Of a DNA stretch of 64,000 bases, positions 9,090-17,885 are shown in pieces. Within the stretch, counting starts at the first letter, position 1. Each line of letters starts with the position of its first letter. The stretch spans positions 167,839 to 231,838 of the forward strand of contig NZ_JQMW01000014.1 of assembly GCF_000744935.1 (NCBI RefSeq), written 5' to 3'. The DNA comes from Clostridium sp. KNHs214 (GTDB lineage: Bacteria; Bacillota; Clostridia; Clostridiales; Clostridiaceae). The notes beneath the pieces were generated by a model. It did not search any database. It was given only the letters and a program-made list of their open reading frames with translations, and had not been told where the DNA came from. The position numbers and the translations under genes are program-made.

Positions 9090-9296
9090 ATTAGCCCTCC
9101 TAATTTCTTTTTTAAATCCCAGTTTTTCTAATATAAAATCCTTTAACAACGGATCTCTTCACCACCTTGTATTTTTTCTTTTGTATTTTAATTATCTGTC
9201 CTCTGTACCTTGTTTACCTAAATTTATATAGGCTTAATTTTTTTCTTTCAGTTGTCTATGCTTTATTCACCAGGTTTTTATCCCTACTGTAATCAT

Positions 9297-9339
9297 ATTG
9301 TACCTTTTTAGTCTAGTTTTTTCGGTAACTTTTGTTACC
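9297..9339 (-). promoter_or_regulatory. hcp promoter with CRP/FNR-type operator
   Basis: A perfect palindrome GGTAAC-TTTT-GTTACC (9324-9339) precedes a -10 box TACAAT (9297-9302, minus strand) with no good -35 box. Its centre lies about 41 bases before the expected transcription start, the classical activator position. GTAAC-N4-GTTAC is the kind of site I recall for clostridial HcpR regulators; the regulator gene is not in the window. Confidence 0.65.
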
Positions 9340-9344
9340 AATAA

Positions 9345-10035
9345 ATATCCACCAGCTTAGCTGGTGGTTTTTCTTAAGCCCTATAAGGGCATTTTACCAG
9401 CATTGTGCCTTAAGGCACGTGTAAAAGTATCGCCAGCCGCAATTTAACTGTTACTTGCCACCCTTAAAAGGGTCCATATATTCTTTAATACTTATTTGAT
9501 CGGCGATCATATCTTCATTTTGTTGATTTTTTATATACTCTTCTATCGCCTTTTTATTTTTTCCTACTGTATCCACATAATAACCTCTACACCAAAAATG
9601 TCTGTTTCCATACCTATATTTTAAATTTGCAAATTTCTCAAATATCATTAAACTACTTTTTCCTTTTAAAAACCCTACAAATCCTGATACACTCATTTTT
9701 GGGGGTATTGATACAAGCATATGTATATGATCCTTACATGCATTAGCTTCTATTATTTCTACTCCTTTCCATTCACATAACGTTCTCAATATTTTTCCTA
9801 TTTCTTTTTTCTTTTTTCTTTTCTCCATATATTTCTTTCCTTCTATATTTAGGTGCAAATACTATATGATATTTACATCTCCACTTAGTATGTGCTAAAC
9901 TATTATTGTCCATTTTGGGCAATACCTCCTTTGATTTTAGATTGGCTGACGAAACCATTTCTATTTTATCAAAGTGAGGTATTTTTTTTCAACGCTTAAG
10001 CTTTTCTGAACACACCTGCATAGCAGGTGGTTTTA
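9345..10035 (-). mobile_element. IS200-type insertion sequence with a broken transposase
   Basis: The element is bounded by hairpins typical of IS200/IS605 ends: CCACCAGC-TTA-GCTGGTGG at 9349-9367 (right end) and CACCTGC-ATA-GCAGGTG at 10013-10029 (left end). In between is a Y1 transposase gene with a frameshift. It sits 6 bp upstream of the hcp operator. Exact ends need comparison with an empty site. Confidence 0.8.
9451..9913 (-). pseudogene. tnpA: IS200 transposase TnpA, frameshifted
   Basis: The Y1 HUH transposase of IS200. Its N-terminal part (MDNNSLAHTKWRCKYHIVFA) starts at the ATG at 9911-9913, behind AAAGGAGGT. The reading frame then shifts in an A-rich stretch around 9800-9835 (AAAAGAAAAAAGAAAAAAG in the coding sense) to the frame that carries EIGKILRTLCEW, the HUH motif DHIHML and the tyrosine region EEYIKNQ. 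The catalytic residues are all present, but on the other side of the shift. It is probably inactive, unless the A-rich stretch causes slippage. The downstream frame alone could encode 135 residues from an internal ATG but would lack the first strand of the fold. Confidence 0.88.
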
Positions 10036-10043
10036 TTTATAGA

Positions 10044-10082
10044 CAAAAAAAGTCCAAGTATTTTTTCTTTATACTTGAACTT
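10044..10082 (-). terminator. Terminator after the HTH-protein gene
   Basis: AAGTTCAAGTAT pairs with ATACTTGGACTT, followed by TTTTTTG on the minus strand, about 55 bp beyond the stop codon of the 10137-10580 gene. Confidence 0.8.
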
Positions 10083-10136
10083 GTAAATTATCTATCCATG
10101 ATATAGGTAGATTTCTAGCTTATTGTCTTAAAAAAT

Positions 10137-10580
10137 CTATTCTTCATATTTTCCCACTATACTCAGCAGCTTTCCCACAAATTTAGGGTTTCCGTATATA
10201 GTAAATCTGCCTATGTGCTCTTCTTGTAAAAACATATATTCAAAATTTACCCACTTTCGCAAGGGATCATTTGCATTTATGGCTGTCATAAGCTCATTGC
10301 AAATAGGGCCTAATTCCTCTGGACTCTCGCTTTTCACATTTATTATAGAGCATACAGATATTTTCTTATCTTTTGTACTAAAGTTCTCTGTAAAATCTTT
10401 AATTTTATCATTAGACTTTTTAATATTAATACTCTTGTCCAAAAGTTCTTCTATTGAGGAAGACGTTATGTTCCACTTCCCACCTATTTTACTTGCTACA
10501 ATTTTGCCTTCTTTTATGTATCTTCTTACTGTGATGGCATGAACATTAAGTATCTTTGCAGTTTCTTCTATAGAATACAT
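10137..10580 (-). CDS. Helix-turn-helix (excisionase/MerR-like) DNA-binding protein
   Basis: A protein of 147 residues from the ATG at 10578-10580. Residues 1-45 (MYSIEETAKILNVHAITVRR and following) form a winged HTH of the excisionase/MerR type that reads DNA with one domain. Residues 70-147 are a compact alpha/beta domain I do not recognise; it may be a sensor or dimer module. The frame extends 12 codons upstream to a GTG, but neither start has a good ribosome site; I prefer the ATG because the HTH begins there. Two direct TTTTGGTAA repeats lie about 65 bp upstream and could be sites for autoregulation. IS elements flank it on both sides. Confidence 0.7.
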   Translation of the reverse strand: MYSIEETAKILNVHAITVRRYIKEGKIVASKIGGKWNITSSSIEELLDKSINIKKSNDKIKDFTENFSTKDKKISVCSIINVKSESPEELGPICNELMTAINANDPLRKWVNFEYMFLQEEHIGRFTIYGNPKFVGKLLSIVGKYEE

Positions 10581-10724
10581 TTTGTTTTTTATAAATGTTC
10601 CTTGGTAAAAGCTCACACTATAAATATGAACTCTTTACCAAAATCCCGTTACCAAAACCTTATAAAACTTTATAAAAAGATTATATAAATATATAGTTTT
10701 GTTTCTTTCCTACTTCATAATGTC

Positions 10725-10868
10725 CGATTTTGCCTATTTATAACCTTCTGCAAGGAGGTTATATTGCGGCTACTTTCGTTTGTGTAACACTCCATAGGCT
10801 TTGCTATACTTTATAAGTATAGTGGGTTGTAACGATTACCCAGTTTAGTAAATCCTTTAGGTGATTAT
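10725..10868 (-). ncRNA. Candidate TnpB guide RNA (omega RNA) at the element's right end
   Basis: TnpB nucleases use an RNA made from the 3' end of their gene and the right end of the element, with the guide taken from flanking DNA. Here the 140 bp after the tnpB stop codon contain at least two stable hairpins and an unpaired AGTGTTACACAAACG stretch. If so, the guide would come from sequence just below about 10725. This follows from family knowledge; the RNA itself is inferred. Confidence 0.5.
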
Positions 10869-11992
10869 ACTAAACCATAGTTTGCAAGGTTGTATGAAGC
10901 ATTTTTATCTCTATCACAAGTAAATCCACATTTGCATTTATAAACCCTATCTGAAAGTTTTAAGTCTTTCTTGATATTGCCACAATGACTACAGGTTTTA
11001 CTTGAAGGATAAAATGTAGGTACTTGAACAAACTTAATACCATACTTTTCACATTTATATTTTATCTGATTGATAAAAATATTAAATCCCTGCTCTGCTA
11101 TTGCCTTTGATAAGTGCTTATTCTTCATCATATTAGATACTTTTAAATCCTCCATAACTATTCTATATGGTTTGGCTTTCACCATTTTGGAAGTAGTTTG
11201 GTGTATATGATTTAATCTAATATTTTTAAGTTTACTATGAAGTTTTTTAATCTTCTTTTCAAGTTTTGCAATGTTCCTGGTTTTTTGGTAACTCTCTCCT
11301 TTCTTATTCATAATATATTTTCTTGAACATTGTCTTTGAAGCCTTTTTAATTTTTTACTTAGTTTTTTAACTTTGTTTGTTTTATTAACATTCCTAGTGT
11401 CTAAATTATCTATATTTGTTATTGCTAGTTGAGATATTCCTAAATCAATTCCTAAGCTAAAATCATTTAATTTAACAGTTTTAATATTATCTTCGATGCC
11501 TACTGAAAGTACCCATACTCTGCCATTAAAATATACCCTAGGATTTTTAAACTTTGTTACAGTAGTTAAATCAATATCATAATCCACCCTATATTTAACT
11601 TTACCTATCTTTTCAAGATTAACAAAGTTATCTTTAAAATAAATTTTGTCATATCTGCTATAAAACCTAGGTTCTGATTTTTTCTTGCTTTTAAATTTAG
11701 GAAAGCCACTTCCATTAAAAAAATTAGTATATGCTTTATCTAAATCTCTAATGCTCTCTTTAAGTGTTGCATTAGATACTTCATATAACCACTCGTAACC
11801 TGCGGTATTCTTTAAAACAGTTAATTGTTTACCTAAATCTGCAACTGATAGCTTTTTACTATTAAGTTTATAGCTATCTATTTGCTTGTCTAACGCCCAA
11901 TTGTAAACAAATCTCATACAGCCTATATGCTTATACATTAAAATTATTTGCTCTTGTGTTGGATATAGCCGTATATTTAATGCCTTTATCAT
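10865..11992 (-). CDS. tnpB: TnpB RNA-guided endonuclease of an IS605-family element
   Basis: A 375-residue TnpB, the ancestor family of Cas12. The N-terminal HTH_OrfB domain (residues 1-45) is followed by the wedge region. The split RuvC nuclease has its acidic residues in GIDLGIS (Asp183), VMEDLKV (Glu281) and CDRDKNA (Asp360). A zinc ribbon has C334, C337, C353 and C355. All catalytic residues are present, so this is not one of the inactivated TnpB-derived regulators. GAGGTGATAAAAC precedes the ATG. With the only nearby TnpA frameshifted, the element would need a transposase in trans, but the nuclease could still cut empty sites. Confidence 0.95.
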   Translation of the reverse strand: MIKALNIRLYPTQEQIILMYKHIGCMRFVYNWALDKQIDSYKLNSKKLSVADLGKQLTVLKNTAGYEWLYEVSNATLKESIRDLDKAYTNFFNGSGFPKFKSKKKSEPRFYSRYDKIYFKDNFVNLEKIGKVKYRVDYDIDLTTVTKFKNPRVYFNGRVWVLSVGIEDNIKTVKLNDFSLGIDLGISQLAITNIDNLDTRNVNKTNKVKKLSKKLKRLQRQCSRKYIMNKKGESYQKTRNIAKLEKKIKKLHSKLKNIRLNHIHQTTSKMVKAKPYRIVMEDLKVSNMMKNKHLSKAIAEQGFNIFINQIKYKCEKYGIKFVQVPTFYPSSKTCSHCGNIKKDLKLSDRVYKCKCGFTCDRDKNASYNLANYGLV

Positions 11993-12221
11993 GTTTTATC
12001 ACCTCACTTTGCTATTTATATATCATTATGTTCAATAACTTATTTTTTATAATATTTTGAGGTGATTCTACTAGATAATTTTGAAGCCTATTAAAAAATA
12101 GTAGACTTTTATATAGTTTTATAGTCTTTCTTTAACTGTTAACAAGACCCTTTTCAATTTTCTCTTTAATGTTTATTTAGCCATTAATCTACATTCAATC
12201 AATAACTAGCCTTAATATAAC

Positions 12222-12971
12222 TCAAGCTATATAATACTGAAAAAGTATCTTCTCTATATCTTCCAATGTAATATGTTTTTCTTGAATTTTATTAAATACA
12301 TGAGACTTTTTTATTTTATCTATATATTCAGCAGTGCTAAATTCTAATTTATTTCCTATTTCCAATCCAAAATTCTCCCTCATAATTTCAATAAATAATT
12401 GTGCTTTTTCTATAGGGACCTTTTCCACATTATTGTAATATATGTGACCTGCTACACAGTAGAATTGCCAACCTATGGCAGTAGCCTTTAACATACCGTC
12501 TTTATTATCTACAAATCCACATTCCAATAAAGTTTGTATTTTTCCTTTCAAACTATCCTCTGAACATTTTAATTTTAAGCTTAGTTCTTCTACTGTAGCT
12601 GATATTAACTTATAACATAAAATTTCCAATATATTTATTATATCTACATCCATAAGCTTTTTATAATATTGTACCATACTATCTTTATTTTTTATTACTT
12701 TTGGCAATATATCTGGTGTTATAGTAGTTGAATAAAAAGAGAAATTTTTATCCCTATTATTATGATTATACCCAGCTATAACGCATCTTTCATTCACATC
12801 CATCTGCTTGCACCAAACTTTTAGTGAATCTAGTATTTCATCATGGCCGCAAAAGGAACTGGTACAAACAAATAAACTTTCTTCTCCCTGCAAACTTTCT
12901 TTAGATATTCCCCTAAGTCTTTCCTTTAACTTTTCTATTTTTTGTCTAATTTCCAGTGCTTCTTTATTCAT
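12222..12971 (-). CDS. Uncharacterised protein with winged-helix-like region
   Basis: A 249-residue cytoplasmic protein I do not recognise. It opens with a short coiled coil (residues 1-28). Residues about 115-170 (ILEILCYKLISATVEELSLK, then LLECGFVDNKDGMLKATAIG) look like an ArsR-type winged helix, so it may be a transcription regulator. The first 100 residues contain CTSSFCGHDE, a possible metal site. I chose the ATG at 12969-12971 because GGGGTATAAAT lies just upstream; the frame extends six more codons. It is alone between the TnpB element and a small secreted-protein gene. Confidence 0.7.
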   Translation of the reverse strand: MNKEALEIRQKIEKLKERLRGISKESLQGEESLFVCTSSFCGHDEILDSLKVWCKQMDVNERCVIAGYNHNNRDKNFSFYSTTITPDILPKVIKNKDSMVQYYKKLMDVDIINILEILCYKLISATVEELSLKLKCSEDSLKGKIQTLLECGFVDNKDGMLKATAIGWQFYCVAGHIYYNNVEKVPIEKAQLFIEIMRENFGLEIGNKLEFSTAEYIDKIKKSHVFNKIQEKHITLEDIEKILFQYYIA

Positions 12972-13153
12972 ATTTATACCCCAATTCATTCTAATACTTT
13001 ATCATATTATATCACTTTTAATCACTATTTATCAATATTATTCATGATTAACTTCAATAAGTAATATGAAAATAAGTATTCAGGCAAGTCTCTCCCTGTA
13101 ATTATTAAGAATTTTAAAGAAGATAAGCAAAAATCCGTTATAATATATTCTGG

Positions 13154-13429
13154 TCAATATTTTGGTGTATTTTCAAAACTCTTATATCTATTCATTTCAA
13201 AGTTATAAATTTCATTCTTCTGTATATAATAATTCTTTAAATTATTGCTTTGCACATTGTTTACTATTGATTTTGTTCTTTGTTCATAAGCTTTTGTAAT
13301 AGTATTTTCAAAGATTTTCTGATTAATATCATTAGTAGTACTTGCTATAGCGGAAACAGGTCTAATACTTAAGACCAACAATAAAACTAACAATAATTGT
13401 AATGATTTTAATTTTTCTAGTGATTTCAT
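13154..13429 (-). CDS. Small secreted protein, unknown function
   Basis: A 91-residue protein with a clear signal peptide (about residues 1-28, cut near VSA-IAS). The mature part of about 60 residues is hydrophilic, rich in Asn, Lys and Tyr, without cysteines. I know no family for it. The ribosome site is weak (AGAAGAACG). The family A palindrome at 13521 starts 92 bp upstream and may have displaced its original promoter. Confidence 0.6.
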   Translation of the reverse strand: MKSLEKLKSLQLLLVLLLVLSIRPVSAIASTTNDINQKIFENTITKAYEQRTKSIVNNVQSNNLKNYYIQKNEIYNFEMNRYKSFENTPKY

Positions 13430-13520
13430 ACAAATCGTTCTTCTCTATTTATTGTTAATTATTACATAATTTACAAAATAATAATGGCACTTATTTACAA
13501 AAAGTTATATAATATATACA

Positions 13521-13835
13521 ATGATTAACCCACAATAAGTATTACATTGCTTGAATTATGAAATTTCTCTGGAATGAGTTGCATAAGAAGCGAAGGAACT
13601 ATTTAAATTTAATTTTAGAAATTCTTCTTTTAGACAGATAAAATTATCGTAAGCCTGGCAAGGACGCCAGGCTAGCGAACCTGAGGCAGGACGCTGAATG
13701 TGAGCGTTAGATAATTTTATATGGCTAAAAGATTAGAATTTCTTAAATTAAATTTATTGTTCCAAGCTCTTATGCAACTCATGGAGGAGAAATTTCATAA
13801 TTCCATTACATTCTACCTTATTGTGGGTTAATCAT
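13521..13835. repeat. Palindromic element, family A, 315-bp form, second copy
   Basis: Nearly identical over 315 bp to 3557-3871, including the nested inner palindrome. The visible difference is GCCTGGCAAGGACGCCAGGC here, a perfect inner hairpin, where the other copy has GCCTTAAAAGG. ACA flanks both ends (3-bp duplication). The right end lies 29 bp before the next gene's start codon. Confidence 0.92.
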
Positions 13836-13864
13836 ACAATATTTTAGAAAGGAGATTTTTTAAA

Positions 13865-14311
13865 ATGTCTAAAAAAATATTAGTATTAACGTGTGTTTTT
13901 ATTATTTCAATGCTATCCATGACAGGCTGTGCTAAAAATAAAAACATAAAAAACCAGGATAATGATATTAATCTTAATTACAAAGCAAGTGTTACTATTA
14001 GCGATACAAAAGATCTAAACGTCATAGCAAATAAACTATTCACTAAATATTTAAACTATTATACAAAAGATACTGTTAAAAATGATCTAAAACTTAAAAA
14101 TTATAAAATCAATCAAATTACTATTAAAGATAAAGGCGACTTATATTTTAAGTTTATGGTTAATTTTTCAGTAGAACCTTATAATCTTGAAACTTGGCTT
14201 ACACCTAACGGAGCAGAATCTAATAATTGGATAAATAATAAGGTTTTATTCATAAAAGCAAGCATAAATAAAGATGTTTACACAATAGAAGAAAAAGCTA
14301 CATCACCGTAA
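13865..14311 (+). CDS. Putative lipoprotein, unknown function
   Basis: A 148-residue protein with a lipoprotein signal peptide: MSKK, a hydrophobic stretch, then SMTGC with Cys22 as the lipidation site. The mature part has no motif I recognise; the region around residues 50-130 looks like a small beta-rich fold. GAAAGGAGATTTTTTAAA precedes the ATG. It starts 29 bp after a family A element, so its promoter either lies within the element or was cut off from it. A hairpin terminator follows directly, so it is a single-gene unit on the outside of the membrane. Confidence 0.75.
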   Translation: MSKKILVLTCVFIISMLSMTGCAKNKNIKNQDNDINLNYKASVTISDTKDLNVIANKLFTKYLNYYTKDTVKNDLKLKNYKINQITIKDKGDLYFKFMVNFSVEPYNLETWLTPNGAESNNWINNKVLFIKASINKDVYTIEEKATSP

Positions 14312-14318
14312 TAAAGTT

Positions 14319-14370
14319 AAAAGCCTTGCCGCTTATCTGACTGTAAATCAGGTTGGTTACAAGGTTTTTA
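14319..14370 (+). terminator. Terminator after the lipoprotein gene
   Basis: AAAAGCCTTG pairs with CAAGGTTTTT around an inner CTGAC-TGTAAAT-CAG stem, 7 bp after the stop codon. Confidence 0.7.
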
Positions 14371-14371
14371 T

Positions 14372-14897
14372 AAGACTGTATTAAATATTACAGTATCGTT
14401 GTCATCATTATAATACAATTAAAAAATACTTATATTCAAGCAGATAGAGAGTATAAGTCCATGTTTTTCTATATCAATTCTGTCCTCTCGAGCCACGTGG
14501 AAACAGTATGTTTGATGTCACGTGAAAAGCCTTCCAGTTAAATCTAAAAGGGACTCCATATAAAATCACTCGTTATATTATTCTCTGTTATCACATGAAT
14601 TATTGGATTCTTTATACTATTTCCCTCCTTAGGGTTTATCTCTGTTGATATAGTAAATAATTCCCATTATCATAGTTGAATTTTTTGGCAACTTAACTAC
14701 CAATTTATATCTCAAATGGGTTATAATATAGGTAATCCTCTTAAAAATCACCTTATTTTTTTCATAAACTCATATATGATTATTATATTTATATTTAGTG
14801 GAATACTAAGTAATAAAAATGCAGCCAACCAAGCACATGTAAAAAACAAAATATGTAAACTTTAAATTTATTATATATAGAAAGGGGTAATAATTAT
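14372..14897 (+). other. Intergenic region with a possible gene remnant
   Basis: This 526-bp stretch has no convincing gene. A 49-codon frame at 14716-14865 (MGYNIGNPLKNHLIFF, one membrane segment) has no ribosome site and may be the tail of a decayed membrane protein. The final 20 bp hold the ribosome site of the next gene. Confidence 0.4.
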
Positions 14898-17819
14898 ATG
14901 GAATTAAATAAAACATACGGCGGCTTTAAGCTACTAGAAACAAAGGAGCTTAAAGATATAAATTCTACTGGAATGATTTTTCAGCATGAAAAAACCGGTG
15001 CAAAGCTTTTTTTCTTAAAAAATGAAGACGATAATAAGGTGTTTTCTATTTCTTTTAGAACTCCACCTGAAAACAGCACTGGAGTCCCACATATAATAGA
15101 GCACTCCGTTCTATGTGGTTCTAGAAAATTTCCTGTTAAAGAGCCTTTTGTAGAGCTTATAAAAGGATCCTTAAACACATTTTTAAATGCCATGACTTTT
15201 CCAGATAAAACCATGTATCCTGTGGCAAGTAAAAATGATAAAGACTTTTTAAACCTTATGGATGTTTACCTTGATGCAGTTTTATATCCTGATATATATA
15301 AGCATCGTGAAATATTCATGCAAGAAGGCTGGCACTATGAACTGGAAAACAAAGAAGACGAATTAACATACAAAGGTGTTGTCTACAATGAAATGAAGGG
15401 AGCTTTCTCATCACCTGATTCTGTACTTATGAGAAAAATACAGGAATCCTTATTCCCTGATACCACCTATGGTGTGGAATCTGGCGGAGACCCTGACAAT
15501 ATTCCTGAACTTTCTTATGAAGAATTTATAAACTTCCATAAAAGATACTATCATCCTTCAAACAGTTATATTTATCTTTATGGAAATATGGACATAGAAG
15601 AAAAACTTAAATTTATAAACGACAATTACTTAAAGGATTTTGATAAATTAGAAATAGACTCAAAAATCCATGAGCAAAAACCATTTAATAATACTGTTGA
15701 AACTGTGGTTAATTATCCTATATCTCCAAATGAAAATCATGAGGATAAAACCTTCCTAAGTTATAACTTTGTAACTGGAAGCTCCACAGATCCTGAAGAA
15801 TACCTAGCTCTAGATATTTTAGAAACCATTCTTCTTGAAAGTGAATCTTCTCCACTTAAAAAAGCTCTTATAGAAGCAAACCTTGGAAAAGACGTTTATG
15901 GCTTCTATGACAGAAGTATTATTCAACCTTTATTCAGTATAGTGGTTAAAAATTCCAATGAGAATAAAAAAGAAGATTTTAAAAATGTAGTAACAAATAC
16001 TCTTAAAGACATAGCATCTAAAGGCTTAGATAAGAAGTTAATTGAGGCTTGTATAAATAGAAAAGAATTTGACCTTAGAGAAGCTAATTATCAAAGTTTG
16101 CCTAAAGGACTTGCATATGGCATTCAATGCATGGATAGCTGGCTATATGAAGAAAGCCCATTTATGCACTTAGAATTTGAAGATACTCTTAAAAAAATAA
16201 AAACTGCTCTTACTACAAATTATTTTGAAAAATTAATTGAGAAATATCTTTTAGGCAATACTCATAGTTCTATACTTATAGTAAAACCTGAAAAAGGGCT
16301 TACAGAGAAAAAAGATGCAAAAATAAGCGAAGACCTTAAAAAGTATAAAGAAAGTCTAAGTGAAGAAGAAATAAATAAAATAATAGAAGATACCAAAAAG
16401 CTTATGGAAAGACAGGTAACTCCTGATTCCCCTGAAGATTTAAAGGTTATACCTCTTTTGTCTTTAAAAGACATAAGAAAAGAATCAGATGTTCTTCCTT
16501 TAGTGGAAAAAGAGGAATGTGGCGTTAAAGTTCTTCATCACCCTATCTTTACCAGCGGCATTGGTTATTTGACTATGTACTTTGATATGAGTGAAGTTTC
16601 TGAGGATTTAATTCCTTATGCATCACTTTTATCTGCACTTTTAACTAATATAAGTACAAAAAATTATAACTATGAAGATTTGACCAACGAAATCGATATA
16701 AATACAGGCGGTATGAGCTTTAGTGCTGCATGTTACAGCAAGTTTGATGACGCTAGCACTTTCTATCCTAAGTTTAATGTTAGAGCTAAAGTTTTAATAG
16801 ATAAACTTCCTAGACTTATGGAACTTTTAGGAGAAATAATATCAAATACTGAATTTGATGAAGATAAAAAGATAAAAGAAATGATTCAAAAAATAAAATC
16901 AAGACTTGAAATGTCTATGTTTGATAGAGGTCATATGGTAGCTGCAAAACGTGTATGCTCCTACTTCTCTCCTTCAACTAAATACAATGAAATGATAAAC
17001 GGTATAGACTTTTATAAGTTTATATGTACTATTGAAAAGAATTTTGAAAATAGCTGGGCTGAACTTAAGTCTAATTTAGAAAAAGTATATAATATGGTAT
17101 TTAATAAGGAAAACCTTATAGTAAGCTTCACCGGTGAAGAAAAAGATTATGATAAATTTAAGGAAACTTTCTGTAGCCTATATAATGATTTAAATGACAG
17201 TAAAGTTACTTGCTGTAAACCCAATTTTAATTTCAAAGCAGAAAATGAAGGTTTCATGACTTCTGCCAAAGTTCAATATGTAGCAAAAGGCTATAACTTC
17301 AGAAAATTTGGCTATGATTATACTGGAGTTCTTAAGGTTTTGAAAACTATAATAAGTTTTGATTACTTATGGAATAAGGTACGTGTTCAAGGTGGTGCTT
17401 ACGGATGCGTGTCTCACTTTGAAATGAACGGCAACTTATTCTTCACCTCCTACAGAGACCCTAACTTAAAGGAGACTCTAAATACCTACAATGATATTTA
17501 TAAATATGTTGAAGCCTTGGATGTGGATGAAAGAGAAATGACTAAGTATATCATAGGAACCATGAGTGACGTAGACTCTCCATTAACACCATCTATGATG
17601 GGAGATGCCGCTGCAGTTAACTATATAAGAGGAATTTCTCAAAACACTATCCAGAAGGAAAGAAATGAAATATTAGGCTGCAATGTAGAAAACTTAAAGA
17701 GCCTAAAAGACCTTTTCCAAAAGCTAGCTAATGAAAATTACATCTGCGTCATTGGAAATGAAAATAAAATTTCAGAAAACAAGGATTTATTTAACAAAAC
17801 CCTTAATTTATTTGAATAA
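14898..17819 (+). CDS. M16C-family metallopeptidase (presequence-protease type)
   Basis: A 973-residue zinc peptidase of family M16C, related to mitochondrial presequence protease and insulinase. It has the inverted zinc motif HIIEH at residues 65-69, followed by the family's SVLCGSRKFPVKEPF and, about 75 residues on, the third ligand region near YNEMKGAFSSPDS. The inactive C-terminal M16 half begins near residue 540 and ends with the WNKVRVQGGAYG motif. No signal peptide is present, so it probably degrades peptides in the cytoplasm. AAAGGGGTAATAATTAT precedes the ATG. It is a single gene, convergent with adhE across a shared terminator. Confidence 0.95.
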   Translation: MELNKTYGGFKLLETKELKDINSTGMIFQHEKTGAKLFFLKNEDDNKVFSISFRTPPENSTGVPHIIEHSVLCGSRKFPVKEPFVELIKGSLNTFLNAMTFPDKTMYPVASKNDKDFLNLMDVYLDAVLYPDIYKHREIFMQEGWHYELENKEDELTYKGVVYNEMKGAFSSPDSVLMRKIQESLFPDTTYGVESGGDPDNIPELSYEEFINFHKRYYHPSNSYIYLYGNMDIEEKLKFINDNYLKDFDKLEIDSKIHEQKPFNNTVETVVNYPISPNENHEDKTFLSYNFVTGSSTDPEEYLALDILETILLESESSPLKKALIEANLGKDVYGFYDRSIIQPLFSIVVKNSNENKKEDFKNVVTNTLKDIASKGLDKKLIEACINRKEFDLREANYQSLPKGLAYGIQCMDSWLYEESPFMHLEFEDTLKKIKTALTTNYFEKLIEKYLLGNTHSSILIVKPEKGLTEKKDAKISEDLKKYKESLSEEEINKIIEDTKKLMERQVTPDSPEDLKVIPLLSLKDIRKESDVLPLVEKEECGVKVLHHPIFTSGIGYLTMYFDMSEVSEDLIPYASLLSALLTNISTKNYNYEDLTNEIDINTGGMSFSAACYSKFDDASTFYPKFNVRAKVLIDKLPRLMELLGEIISNTEFDEDKKIKEMIQKIKSRLEMSMFDRGHMVAAKRVCSYFSPSTKYNEMINGIDFYKFICTIEKNFENSWAELKSNLEKVYNMVFNKENLIVSFTGEEKDYDKFKETFCSLYNDLNDSKVTCCKPNFNFKAENEGFMTSAKVQYVAKGYNFRKFGYDYTGVLKVLKTIISFDYLWNKVRVQGGAYGCVSHFEMNGNLFFTSYRDPNLKETLNTYNDIYKYVEALDVDEREMTKYIIGTMSDVDSPLTPSMMGDAAAVNYIRGISQNTIQKERNEILGCNVENLKSLKDLFQKLANENYICVIGNENKISENKDLFNKTLNLFE

Positions 17820-17824
17820 TAAAA

Positions 17825-17877
17825 AAAACACTATGAAGATTGTAAAACTTACCAAATCTTCATAGTGTTTTTTATTT
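17825..17877. terminator. Bidirectional terminator between the M16C gene and adhE
   Basis: AAACACTATGAAGATT pairs with AATCTTCATAGTGTTT, followed by TTTTATTTTTT on the plus strand and by A/T runs on the other. It separates two convergent genes. Confidence 0.92.
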
Positions 17878-17885
17878 TTTATTTC

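Larger units (their letters stand above)
10725..12060 (-). mobile_element. Solo TnpB insertion sequence (IS605 family, IS1341 type)
   Basis: The element carries tnpB without its own tnpA. The right-end side (10725-10864) has the hairpins CTATACTT-ATA-AAGTATAG and ATAACCTcctTGCAgAAGGTTAT expected at IS605-type ends. The left end is somewhere upstream of the ATG, around 12000-12060, and is not clearly defined by hairpins. The boundaries are estimates. Confidence 0.72.

Noticed and set aside
10865..11992. TnpB-derived nuclease-dead repressor (TldR type)
   Set aside because: All RuvC acidic residues are present.
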